A stretch of 64,000 nt of DNA from Oscillospiraceae bacterium (lineage in GTDB: Bacteria; Bacillota; Clostridia; Oscillospirales; Ruminococcaceae). A program made the position numbers and the translations under genes. The stretch is from NCBI GenBank assembly GCA_019424695.1, contig JAHYZA010000007.1, positions 52,609-116,608 on the forward strand. Reading direction: 5' to 3'. The notes below the pieces were generated by a model that had not been told where the DNA came from, ran no database searches, and saw nothing but the letters and a program-made list of their open reading frames with translations. This document shows, in pieces, positions 48,608 through 57,391 of this stretch. How positions within the stretch are numbered: position 1 is the first letter of the stretch; every line of letters begins with the position of its first letter.

Positions 48608-50135
48608 AGCGGGAACTGAATTTCCGGTCAAGGCTGCGGTACTGCAGTGCTTCCGACAGATGCGCGGCATCCAATACTTCGCTGCCGTCCAGGTCGGCAA
48701 GGGTACGGGCAACCCGCAGAATCCGGTCGTAGGCGCGGGCGCTGTACCCCAAACGCTCAAAGGCGCCACGCAGGATTTTCTCGGCGGCGGGCGTCATGCG
48801 GCAGAAGCGCCGCAGAGCGCTCCCGGGCAGCTGGGCGTTGCAGCGTACCCCGGGCAGAGCACGATACCGCTCTCGCTGCAGGGCGCGGGCGGTCATTACA
48901 CGGGCGCGCACAATGGCACTGGATTCGCCGCCCTGATCGGCTGCCAGCTCTTCGTATTCCACCGGCAGGGCTTCCACATGCAGATCGATGCGGTCGAGCA
49001 ACGGTCCGGAGATACGGCGGCGGTATTGTTCGATGGCGCTGGGGGTGCAGGTACATTCTCGGGTGGGGTGTCCCAGGTAGCCACATTTGCAGGGATTCAT
49101 GGCTGCCACCAGCATGAATTTGCAGGGGTACGAAGCGGTTCCATGGACACGGCTGACCGTGACGAAGCCATCTTCCAGCGGCTGACGGAGAACCTCCAGC
49201 GTATCCCGGGAAAATTCCGGCAGCTCGTCCAGAAACAGGACGCCATTATGGGCAAGACTTACTTCGCCGGGGCGGGGAAAGGTGCCGCCGCCCACGATGG
49301 CGGTGGAGCTGACGCTGTGGTGCGGACTGCGGAACGGCCGGGTTTTCAAAAGTCCTGCTCCACCCCGCAACAACCCGGCCACGGAATAGATGGCGCTGGT
49401 CTCCAACGCTTCTTCGTAGCTCAACGGCGGCAAAATGCCGGGCAGCCGCTTGGCCAGCATACTCTTGCCGGTGCCCGGCGGGCCGACGAGCAGCAGATTA
49501 TGCCCACCGGCAGCTGCCACTTCCAGGGCGCGGCGTGCTTCAGTCTGCCCGCGCACATCGGCCATATCGGGACCCAGCCAGGTACCGTTTTCGTCGTAGC
49601 TGTCGGCCTGGGCAGGGCTGATCGGCTCGGTGCCGCACAGGTGCAGGACCACTTCCTGGGCGTTGCGGGCCGGGTAAACGGTAAGTCCTTCGGCTATAGC
49701 GGCTTCAGCTGCATTCTCGGCAGGAAGAAACAATTCTTTCACACCCTGCTGTACAGCGGCAAGGGCCATGGGCAAGACACCGGTCACCGGACGCAGCGTG
49801 CCGTCCAGCCCCAATTCGCCCACAAAGGCGCGCTCGGGCCCCGGTGCCGGGAGCTTGCCTTGAGCAGCCAGAATTCCGATGAAAACCGGCAGATCATATA
49901 CAGGACCTGTTTTGCGGACATCGGCGGGGGCAAGATTGATGGTGATGCGGCTGGGCGGCCATGGATGGTGCAGATTCTTGACCGCACTGCGAACGCGCTC
50001 GCTGCTCTCCTTGACGGCAGAATCCGGCAATCCCACCAGATTGAACTGCGGCAGACCGCCGGACAGATCGGTTTCCACCTGCACAAGATACCCGGCAAGG
50101 CCCGTGACACCCAGGCTCGTCACCTTTGCAAACAT
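48606..50135 (-). CDS. comM: YifB/ComM family Mg-chelatase-like AAA+ ATPase
   Basis: A 509-residue protein with an N-terminal ChlI-like domain (about 1-170: GLPQFNLVGLPDSAVKESSE, FVGELGLDG). The AAA+ domain has Walker A LVGPPGTGKSML (about 216-227) and Walker B NGVLFLDELPEF. The C-terminal domain carries CKCGYLGHPTRECTCTP and LLDRIDLHVE. ComM is a branch-migration helicase in natural transformation of Gram-negatives; the role of Firmicutes homologues is less clear. GGGAGG precedes the ATG. Confidence 0.93.
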   Translation of the reverse strand: MFAKVTSLGVTGLAGYLVQVETDLSGGLPQFNLVGLPDSAVKESSERVRSAVKNLHHPWPPSRITINLAPADVRKTGPVYDLPVFIGILAAQGKLPAPGPERAFVGELGLDGTLRPVTGVLPMALAAVQQGVKELFLPAENAAEAAIAEGLTVYPARNAQEVVLHLCGTEPISPAQADSYDENGTWLGPDMADVRGQTEARRALEVAAAGGHNLLLVGPPGTGKSMLAKRLPGILPPLSYEEALETSAIYSVAGLLRGGAGLLKTRPFRSPHHSVSSTAIVGGGTFPRPGEVSLAHNGVLFLDELPEFSRDTLEVLRQPLEDGFVTVSRVHGTASYPCKFMLVAAMNPCKCGYLGHPTRECTCTPSAIEQYRRRISGPLLDRIDLHVEALPVEYEELAADQGGESSAIVRARVMTARALQRERYRALPGVRCNAQLPGSALRRFCRMTPAAEKILRGAFERLGYSARAYDRILRVARTLADLDGSEVLDAAHLSEALQYRSLDRKFSSR

Positions 50136-50167
50136 ACATTGCCCTCCCGCTTTGACATTCTATGACA

Positions 50168-50196
50168 AGTATAGCGCGCCGTGAGCGGATTCACAA
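50168..50196 (-). promoter_or_regulatory. promoter of comM
   Basis: TTGTGA (50191-50196), 17-base spacer and TATACT (50168-50173) on the minus strand. Confidence 0.6.
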
Positions 50197-50237
50197 GCGT
50201 TTCGGCGGAAGAACAGGCTATTATGCCTAAAATTTCA

Positions 50238-50266
50238 TTGACAGCGCTGCTGCGAGTTGGTATATT
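50238..50266 (+). promoter_or_regulatory. promoter of the phosphoglucomutase gene
   Basis: Consensus TTGACA (50238-50243), 17-base spacer and TATATT (50261-50266), with TGG in front of the -10. Confidence 0.8.
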
Positions 50267-50312
50267 TAGTATATGCTTACTGCATTTATATGGAAAGTGT
50301 AGGTGTGTACTT

Positions 50313-51995
50313 ATGTATCAGGATATGTATGAACGTTGGCTGGCTGCCGACCTTGACGACCCCGACCTCAAACCCGAGCTCGAGAGTGTCAAGGACGACG
50401 ACGCTGCGATTCAGGACCGTTTTGCTGTGGCGCTGAAGTTTGGCACGGCTGGCCTGCGCGGCGTGATCGGCGCCGGCACCAACCGTATGAATATTTATGT
50501 GGTTCGTCAGGCAACGCAGGGGCTGGCCAACTGGGTCAAGACCCAGGGCGGCACCCAGACGGTTGCCATCAGCTACGACAGCCGTATCAAGAGTGACCTG
50601 TTTGCCCGCACGGCGGCCCAGGTCCTGGCAGCCAACGGCATCAAGGTCCGCATTTACAAGGCACTCATGCCGGTGCCTGCACTTTCCTTTGCCACGCGGT
50701 ATTACAAGTGCAATGCCGGCATTATGGTGACGGCCAGTCACAATCCTGCCAAGTACAACGGCTACAAGGCTTACGGCCCGGATGGCTGCCAGATGACCGA
50801 CGAGGCTGCTGACATCGTGTATGCCGAAATCCAGAAAACCGATATTCTGACCGGTGCCAAGCTGATCTCCTTTGAGGAGGGCATGGCCCAGGGCCTTATC
50901 GAATATGTGGGCGATGACTGCATCAACGCGCTGTACGAGGCCATCGAGGCCCGTTCCATCCGTCCCGGCATCTGCAAGACCGCTGGTCTCAAGCTGGTTT
51001 ACAGCCCGCTGAACGGTTCCGGTCTGGTTCCGGTGACCCATGTGCTCAAGGACATTGGTATCACCGACATCACCATCGTGCCGGAACAGAAAGACCCGGA
51101 CGGCAACTTCCCGACCTGCCCGTATCCCAACCCCGAGATTTTCGAGGCACTGCGCTTAGGGCTGGAGCTGGCGGAAAAGTCCGGTGCCGATCTGATGCTT
51201 GCCACCGACCCCGACGCGGACCGTGTGGGCATTGCTGTCAAGTGCAAGGACGGCAGCTATGAGCTGCTCTCCGGCAACGAGGTGGGTGTACTGCTGCTGG
51301 ACTACATCTGTGCGGGCCGCATCGAGCAGGGCACCATGCCCAAGAATCCCGTTATGTGCAAGTCCATCGTGTCCACGCCGCTGGCCGATAAGGTCGCAGA
51401 GCACTATGGCGTGGAATGCCGCAACGTGCTGACCGGCTTCAAGTGGATCGGCGATCAGATCGCCAAGCTGGAAGCCGACGGGGAAGTGGAGCGCTTCATC
51501 TTCGGCTTCGAGGAAAGCTATGGTTACCTGGCCGGCCCCTATGTGCGCGATAAGGATGCCATCATCGGCTCCATGCTGATCTGTGAGATGGCTGCTTACT
51601 ATCGTGCCCAGGGCAGCTCCATCAAGGAAGAACTGGAGCGCATTTACAGCGAATATGGCCGTTATCTCAACAAGGTGGACAGCTTTGAGTTCCCGGGCCT
51701 GTCCGGCATGGACAAGATGGCAGAGATCATGGCGAACCTGCGCACCAACCCGCCGAAGGATTTCGACGGTGATAAGGTCGTCAAGGTCGTGGACTACCAA
51801 AAATCCGAGGAAACGGGTCTGCCCGCGGCCAACGTCCTGATCTACACGCTGGAAAGCGGTGCTACGGTCGTGGTCCGTCCTTCCGGTACCGAGCCCAAAA
51901 TCAAGGCCTACTTCACCACCAAGGGTAAGGACCTGGCCGAAGCCCAGGCCCAGAAAGACAAGCTGGCTGCTGCCTGCAAACCGCTGCTGGCCTGA
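50313..51995 (+). CDS. pgcA: phospho-sugar mutase (alpha-phosphoglucomutase type)
   Basis: A 560-residue alpha-D-phosphohexomutase interconverting glucose 1- and 6-phosphate. The phosphoserine is S142 in TASHNPAKYNG, the metal loop DPDADRVGIA, the sugar loop FEESYGYLAG and the phosphate loop RPSGTEPKIKAY. FGTAGLRG near residue 43 is the N-terminal motif of PgcA/PGM2-like enzymes. The start at 50313 (MYQDMYERW) follows TAGGTG; upstream in-frame sequence is promoter. It would supply UDP-glucose precursors, including for the glycolipid enzymes in this window. Confidence 0.95.
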   Translation: MYQDMYERWLAADLDDPDLKPELESVKDDDAAIQDRFAVALKFGTAGLRGVIGAGTNRMNIYVVRQATQGLANWVKTQGGTQTVAISYDSRIKSDLFARTAAQVLAANGIKVRIYKALMPVPALSFATRYYKCNAGIMVTASHNPAKYNGYKAYGPDGCQMTDEAADIVYAEIQKTDILTGAKLISFEEGMAQGLIEYVGDDCINALYEAIEARSIRPGICKTAGLKLVYSPLNGSGLVPVTHVLKDIGITDITIVPEQKDPDGNFPTCPYPNPEIFEALRLGLELAEKSGADLMLATDPDADRVGIAVKCKDGSYELLSGNEVGVLLLDYICAGRIEQGTMPKNPVMCKSIVSTPLADKVAEHYGVECRNVLTGFKWIGDQIAKLEADGEVERFIFGFEESYGYLAGPYVRDKDAIIGSMLICEMAAYYRAQGSSIKEELERIYSEYGRYLNKVDSFEFPGLSGMDKMAEIMANLRTNPPKDFDGDKVVKVVDYQKSEETGLPAANVLIYTLESGATVVVRPSGTEPKIKAYFTTKGKDLAEAQAQKDKLAAACKPLLA

Positions 51996-52012
51996 TTTAA
52001 TAACGAAACCAA

Positions 52013-52062
52013 AAACTCCCGCGGACTTCAGGAAAAACCTGAGCTCCGCGGGAGCTTTTTTG
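52013..52062. terminator. bidirectional terminator, pgcA / parC-like gene
   Basis: CTCCCGCGGA...CTTCAGG pairs with CCTGAG...TCCGCGGGAG, giving a long stem, then CTTTTTTG on the right and A-rich sequence on the left. Confidence 0.9.
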
Positions 52063-52072
52063 TTTTGCAAAG

Positions 52073-54316
52073 TTAGAGCGTCAGCTGTTCCACGCTGTCA
52101 TCAGCGCGCAGAATCGCACCGGCGGCAGGCAGAGTGCGCACACGATAGCGATGGGCCTCGGCCAGTTCCAGACCGGAGGAGAGCGTGACACGGGCAATGC
52201 GGGCGTTCTTCTTCAGTGTTACCACGTTGACACCGGCGGTGTCACGGGTGGCCTTTTCGGGAATCAGCGCGCTGCCGGCCAGCAGCAGGCGGTTGTTGGT
52301 GGTAAAGATGGCCAATTCGGTTTCTTCCGGCAGATACCGCATGCAGGCCAGTTCGGCCTTGTCGCTGTAGGCTTTCAACAGTTTGCGGCGGTTCTGTTTG
52401 GTCTCGTAGCTGCTCAACGGGACCTTGGCGCATTTGCCATTCTGGAAGAAGAAAAGCATCCAGCCCTTGTAATCCGGGGTGACCACCATATACAGCGGTA
52501 CCTCGCCTTCGTCCATACCCAGCGAGGACGCAACATAATCCCCCAGCACGCTGGCCTTGCTGTCGCCGAAGTCGTAGGCATGGGACTTGTATACCTGGTG
52601 ATGGTTCGTGAAGAACAGCAGTTCCACGCTGTTGGTGCTCTCACAGGTGAACAGCACCTCGTCACCGTCCTTCAGTTTCTGCTCGCCACTCATGCGCAGG
52701 CTCTGGGGCGTGATCTTCTTGAAATAGCCGTCCCGCGTGAAGAACAGATGCACCGGATAATCGGGAATCTGCTGCTCGGGTTCCTCGGTCTCGCTGGCGG
52801 GGATTTCGTACAAAATTTCGCAGCGGCGGGGTTTGCCGTATTTCTTCGCAACATCAGACAGTTCATTCATGATGATCTTGTTGATGCGTGCCGGCCGTTT
52901 CAGGATGTCCTGCAAATCGGCAATGGCCTCTTCCAGCTCTTCAATTTCCGCCGTGCGTTTGAGGATGTATTCGCGGTTGAGATGACGGAGCTTGATTTCA
53001 GCTACATATTCTGCCTGTACCTCGTCGATGCCGAACCCGATCATCAGGTTGGGGACGACCTCGGTCTCCTCGGCGGTGTTGCGCACGATCTCGATGGCCT
53101 TGTCGATGTCCAGCAGGATGGCTTTGAGACCCTGCAGCAGGTGCAGGCGCTTCTGCTTGCCCTGCAGATCGTAGTAGGTGCGGCGGCGCACACATTCGGC
53201 ACGGAAGGCAATCCATTCCAGCAGGATGTCGCGCACGCCCAGCACTTTGGGCTGACCGGCAATCAGGACATTGAAGTTGCAGGCAAAGCTGTCCTCCAGC
53301 GGCGTGGCCTTGAACAGCCGGGTCATCAGTTTGTCCGGGTCCTGGCCGCGCTTGAGGTCAAGGGTCAGTTTCAGACCGTTCAAGTCCGTTTCGTCACGCA
53401 TGTCGCTGATTTCGCGGATCTTGCCCAGCTTGACCAGCTCGGTGATCTTGTCCATGATCGCCTCCACCGTGGTGGTGGGCGGGATATGGGTCACATCAAT
53501 GCAGTTGTTCTCTTTGTCATAACTCCACTGGGCACGCACGCGGATGCTCCCGCGGCCCTTTTCCAGAACGTTCTCCATCTCTGCTGCATCGTAGAGAATG
53601 GTGCCGCCGCCTACAAAATCGGGGGCGGGGATGATCTCTTTGAGTTCGGCCTGGGGGTCCTTCATCAGTGCAATGGTGGCGTTGCACAATTCTTCCAGAT
53701 GGAAAGAACAGATGTTGGAAGCCATACCGACCGCAATACCCAGGGTGTTGTTGGCCAGAATGGTGGGGAAGGTGACCGGCAGCAAGGTGGGTTCGGTGGT
53801 GGTGCCATCGTAGTTGGGCACAAAGTCTACCGTGTCCTTGTCGATGTCGCGGAACAGTTCCTCGCAGACAGGTTCTAGCTTAGCCTCGGTGTAACGGGCG
53901 GCGGCATAGGCCATATCGCGGCTGTACGCCTTACCGAAGTTACCCTTGGAATCCACGAACGGGACCAGCAGGCTCTCGTTGGAGCGGCCCATACGCACCA
54001 TCGTATCGTAGATGGCGGCATCACCGTGGGGATTCAGGTGCATGGTGCTGCCCACGATGTTCGCACTCTTGGTACGGGCGCCTTTCAGCAGGCCCATTTC
54101 ATACATGGTGTACAGCAGCTTGCGGTGGGCAGGCTTGAAACCGTCGATCTCAGGCAGCGCGCGGGAGACGATGACGCTCATCGCATAGGGCATATAGTTG
54201 GTTTCCAGCGTCTCCGTGATGGGGGTTTCGATGATCTCGCCGGCTGACAGAATCTCGACGTTATCGCCCAACTGCGGACGTACCGGAGTGATTTTCTTTT
54301 CACGTTTTTTTGCCAT
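52073..54316 (-). CDS. type II topoisomerase subunit A (ParC/GyrA-like)
   Basis: A 747-residue DNA-cleaving subunit. The winged-helix region has FKPAHRKLLYTMYEMG and the quinolone-pocket segment MHLNPHGDAAIYDTMVRMG (about residues 93-111). The catalytic Tyr is in AAARYTEAKLEPV (about 142). A coiled-coil tower and C-terminal beta-pinwheel region follow. No GyrA-box (QRRGGKG-like) is seen, which favours a topoisomerase IV-like enzyme over gyrase. It starts 13 bases after the ParE-like gene. The main gyrase is presumably elsewhere. Confidence 0.92.
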   Translation of the reverse strand: MAKKREKKITPVRPQLGDNVEILSAGEIIETPITETLETNYMPYAMSVIVSRALPEIDGFKPAHRKLLYTMYEMGLLKGARTKSANIVGSTMHLNPHGDAAIYDTMVRMGRSNESLLVPFVDSKGNFGKAYSRDMAYAAARYTEAKLEPVCEELFRDIDKDTVDFVPNYDGTTTEPTLLPVTFPTILANNTLGIAVGMASNICSFHLEELCNATIALMKDPQAELKEIIPAPDFVGGGTILYDAAEMENVLEKGRGSIRVRAQWSYDKENNCIDVTHIPPTTTVEAIMDKITELVKLGKIREISDMRDETDLNGLKLTLDLKRGQDPDKLMTRLFKATPLEDSFACNFNVLIAGQPKVLGVRDILLEWIAFRAECVRRRTYYDLQGKQKRLHLLQGLKAILLDIDKAIEIVRNTAEETEVVPNLMIGFGIDEVQAEYVAEIKLRHLNREYILKRTAEIEELEEAIADLQDILKRPARINKIIMNELSDVAKKYGKPRRCEILYEIPASETEEPEQQIPDYPVHLFFTRDGYFKKITPQSLRMSGEQKLKDGDEVLFTCESTNSVELLFFTNHHQVYKSHAYDFGDSKASVLGDYVASSLGMDEGEVPLYMVVTPDYKGWMLFFFQNGKCAKVPLSSYETKQNRRKLLKAYSDKAELACMRYLPEETELAIFTTNNRLLLAGSALIPEKATRDTAGVNVVTLKKNARIARVTLSSGLELAEAHRYRVRTLPAAGAILRADDSVEQLTL

Positions 54317-54329
54317 AGTTTCCCTCGTC

Positions 54330-56309
54330 TCAGCTTACATCCAGATCATCCAGATATTCGGCGCCATGTTCGGCGATATGCTCTTTGCGTCCCTGCAGGT
54401 TGTCACCCAGCAGCAGGTCAAATACCTGGGCGGTACGTTCGGCGTCGGTGGGGAGCACCTTGATCAGACGGCGGCTTTCGGGGCTCATGGTGGTCAGCCA
54501 CATCATCTCGGGGTCGTTTTCACCCAGACCTTTGGAACGCTGAATCGTATACTTCTCGCCCTCGATGCGGCGCAGAATGTCTGCTTTCTCCGGCTCCGTG
54601 TACGCAAAGTAGGTCTTGCTTTTGGTGTTGATCTCGTACAGCGGGGATTCCGCAATATAGACATACCCCTTGTTGATCAGGGTCGGGGTCAGGCGGTAGA
54701 GCATGGTGAGCACCAGCGTGCGGATCTGATAACCGTCCACGTCGGCATCGGTACAGATGACGACTTTGTTGAAGCGCAGATTATCGAGGTTGAAACTGGC
54801 CAGATCCTTGTTGTGGCTGCCGCCCAGTTCCACGCCGCAGCCCATCACACGAATCAGGTCGGTGATGATATCGGATTTGAAGATGCGGGCGTAGTCGGCT
54901 TTCAGGCAGTTGAGGATCTTGCCGCGGATCGGCATGATGGCCTGGAACTCGGAATCCCGGCTCTGTTTGACGGCGCCCATAGCCGAATCACCCTCCACAA
55001 TATAGAGCTCGCGGCGGGAGGCGTCCTTGGTGCGGCAATCCACGAATTTCTGTACCCGGTTGGCGAGATCCATCTGCTGGGTCATCGTCTTTTTGATGGT
55101 GATGCGGGCTTTCTCGGCATGTTCGCGGCTCTGCTTGTTGATAAGCACCTGTTTGCAGGCTTTCTCTGCCTCGTCGGGGTGCTCGATAAAGTAGACTTCC
55201 AGCTGATGCTTGAGAAACTCGGTCATGGCCTGGGCCACAAACTTGTTGGTGATGGCCTTTTTGGTCTGGTTCTCATAGCTGGTGCGGGTGGAGAAGCTGG
55301 AGGAGACCAGTACCAGGCAGTCCTGCACATCGGAGAAGGTGATGGCGCTTTCGTTCTTTTTGTAAAGTCCCTTGCTCTTGAGCCAGGCGTTGATCTGGCT
55401 GACAAAGGCGGTGCGCACCGCACGGTCGGGGCTGCCGCCGTGCTCCAGCCAGCTGGAGTTGTGGTAGTATTCCAGTGCCTGCACCGTGTTGGAGAAGGCA
55501 AACGCCACATTCATCTTGACCTGATAATCCGGCTGGTCGGCGCGGTCACGGCCGACTGCGGCCCCGGAGCAGGAGTGCACCTGAGTCAGGGCTTTGTCAC
55601 CCACAAGTTCATTGGCATAGTCGGTGATGCCGTGCTCATACAGGTATTCGTATTTCTGCGTTTCGCTGCCGGATCTATCGGTAAATATCAGTGTGACCCC
55701 GTCATTGACAACGGCCTGGCGGCGCAGCATATCCTGGAACGTTTCCGGGGCTACCGCAATATCGGTAAAAACTTCCGTGTCCGGTTTCCATCGGATGACG
55801 GAACCCGTGCGGCGACCTTTGAATTCTTCTTTCTGCAGGCCGCCCACGTTTTCGCCTTTTTTGAAATCCAGATGATAGTGGAAGCCGTCGCGGTAGATAT
55901 CGGCGGTCATCCATTCACTGGCATACTGCGTTGCACACAGACCCAGACCGTTCAGGCCCAGGCTGAAATCGTAGTTGCCGCCGCCCTCGGCATATTTGCC
56001 GCCGGCATACAGCTCACAGAACACCAGATCCCAGTTCCAGCGTTGTTCAGCCTTGTTGTAGTCCACCGGAATACCGCGGCCGAAGTCCTCGACCTCGATG
56101 ACATGGTCGGGAAACAGCGTAACATTGATGCGGTTGCCATAACCGTCTCGCGCTTCATCGATGGAGTTGGAGATGATTTCAAAGATGGAATGGGCGCAGC
56201 CTTCCACACCGTCAGAACCAAAGATGACGGCCGGGCGCTTGCGCACACGGTCGGCACCTTTCAACTGGCGGATGCTGTCATTGCCGTATTCCTGTTGTTT
56301 TTTTGCCAT
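54330..56309 (-). CDS. type II topoisomerase subunit B (ParE/GyrB-like)
   Basis: A 659-residue GHKL ATPase subunit. The ATP site includes EIISNSIDEARDGYGN, VEDFGRGIPVD and a glycine-rich lid (SLGLNGLGLCATQYAS). The TOPRIM domain has ELYIVEGDSAMG and the metal Asp pair in CTDADVDGYQIRTL, and RSKGLGENDPEMMW is near the end. The start at 56309 (MAKKQQEYG) has AGGGGG upstream. The sequence departs from standard GyrB/ParE in several motifs, suggesting the divergent Clostridia paralogue. Confidence 0.92.
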   Translation of the reverse strand: MAKKQQEYGNDSIRQLKGADRVRKRPAVIFGSDGVEGCAHSIFEIISNSIDEARDGYGNRINVTLFPDHVIEVEDFGRGIPVDYNKAEQRWNWDLVFCELYAGGKYAEGGGNYDFSLGLNGLGLCATQYASEWMTADIYRDGFHYHLDFKKGENVGGLQKEEFKGRRTGSVIRWKPDTEVFTDIAVAPETFQDMLRRQAVVNDGVTLIFTDRSGSETQKYEYLYEHGITDYANELVGDKALTQVHSCSGAAVGRDRADQPDYQVKMNVAFAFSNTVQALEYYHNSSWLEHGGSPDRAVRTAFVSQINAWLKSKGLYKKNESAITFSDVQDCLVLVSSSFSTRTSYENQTKKAITNKFVAQAMTEFLKHQLEVYFIEHPDEAEKACKQVLINKQSREHAEKARITIKKTMTQQMDLANRVQKFVDCRTKDASRRELYIVEGDSAMGAVKQSRDSEFQAIMPIRGKILNCLKADYARIFKSDIITDLIRVMGCGVELGGSHNKDLASFNLDNLRFNKVVICTDADVDGYQIRTLVLTMLYRLTPTLINKGYVYIAESPLYEINTKSKTYFAYTEPEKADILRRIEGEKYTIQRSKGLGENDPEMMWLTTMSPESRRLIKVLPTDAERTAQVFDLLLGDNLQGRKEHIAEHGAEYLDDLDVS

Positions 56310-56366
56310 GCGTCGGGTCCCCCTGCGGTAACATAACACGTAACTGTAATTTGCACATATAAAATT

Positions 56367-56396
56367 ATTAAACCACAAACTGGAAGTCTTTGTCAA
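56367..56396 (-). promoter_or_regulatory. proximal promoter of the topoisomerase pair
   Basis: TTGACA (56391-56396), 18-base spacer and TTTAAT (56367-56372) on the minus strand. Confidence 0.55.
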
Positions 56397-56408
56397 ATGA
56401 ACAAGACA

Positions 56409-56438
56409 ATTATAGCACAACAAATGGTTGTTGATCAA
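56409..56438 (-). promoter_or_regulatory. distal promoter of the topoisomerase pair
   Basis: TTGATC (56433-56438), 18-base spacer and TATAAT (56409-56414) on the minus strand, in tandem with the proximal site and only 28 bases from the upstream lysozyme stop. Confidence 0.6.
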
Positions 56439-56465
56439 GAGCCTTTTTGTAGTAGAATGAAACGG

Positions 56466-57338
56466 TCAGCCGGTTTTCTCCAGCCGGTTCCGGTCACCTA
56501 GGACGGCCGTCCAGTAGGAGCCGCCATTGTAATCGAAAATGACCCAATCGTAACCATTGTATTTCTGGGTGCTTCGCTGGGTGACGGTATAGCGTCCGAG
56601 TGGCAGATATCCCACGACATCGTTGAAATTGGGGGTATAGAAATACTCGGTACGGGCATTGAACACCACCAGGGTATATCCGCTGACGTTCTGCATCAAA
56701 GGCCCGGTGGGACCATAGTTGTTGTAACCGCCCGCTTTGATCGCCGGCAGAAAGTCCTTGTAGCTGCGGTTGAGATCGCAGGCGCCGGAAATGCCGTTTA
56801 CGGTGCCGCTGCCCGAATATTGCCACATGGTGTAGGGGCCGGTGTAGCCCAGAGTGGAGCGGTAGTCTGCCACCCACAGCGGATATTCGCTGAGCTCGGC
56901 GGCGTTGAGATAGTTGTTGATATAGTTGGTGTAACTGTACCATCCGGCATACCACTTTCGTTGGTACAGAATATCCATGGCGTAGCGAACCAGACTGGTG
57001 AGCTGGGTGCGGCCCAGACTGGTCAGGCTGGAGTCTTCCACGTCCACAAAGACCGGGTACTCCAGCTGCAGGCCCTGCATGGCATTCATGAACAGCGAAA
57101 GCTCATTGGCGACTGCGGTCTGTGTGCGGGCATAGGTATAGTAGTATGCGCCGACGCGCAACCCGGCCGCGTGTGCGCCGTTGACGTTTTGCAAAAAGTA
57201 CGGGTCCACATACAGACCACCGCTGTTGCTGGAACCGAGACGGACGATGACGAAGTCTTTGCCGGCGGCGGCCACCTTGGACCAGTTTATGCTGCCCTGG
57301 TAGCGGGAAACATCGATGCCGTTTTGAAACACAGCCAT
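56466..57338 (-). CDS. GH25 lysozyme-like muramidase
   Basis: A 290-residue GH25 hydrolase cleaving the MurNAc-GlcNAc bond. The catalytic-site strands are NGIDVSRYQGSINW (7-20), FVIVRLGSS, VGAYYYTYA and the DxE motif in VFVDVEDSS; ADYRST and MWQYSGSGTVNG follow. About 75 residues after the catalytic domain may form an SH3-like wall-binding domain. The start at 57338 follows AGGGAGGGGG. No signal peptide or TM helix is visible, unusual for a wall hydrolase outside a phage. It is last in a unit with a membrane protein and a radical SAM enzyme. Confidence 0.9.
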   Translation of the reverse strand: MAVFQNGIDVSRYQGSINWSKVAAAGKDFVIVRLGSSNSGGLYVDPYFLQNVNGAHAAGLRVGAYYYTYARTQTAVANELSLFMNAMQGLQLEYPVFVDVEDSSLTSLGRTQLTSLVRYAMDILYQRKWYAGWYSYTNYINNYLNAAELSEYPLWVADYRSTLGYTGPYTMWQYSGSGTVNGISGACDLNRSYKDFLPAIKAGGYNNYGPTGPLMQNVSGYTLVVFNARTEYFYTPNFNDVVGYLPLGRYTVTQRSTQKYNGYDWVIFDYNGGSYWTAVLGDRNRLEKTG

Positions 57339-57391
57339 AAAAAAGCCCCCTCCCTTTGCTGCATAGTATGCAACAGGGGCGGGGGATGGTA

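Noticed and set aside
54198..56336. A 712-codon frame opposite the ParE-like gene
   Set aside because: It is the complement of GHKL/TOPRIM coding sequence; the sense gene has all catalytic motifs.
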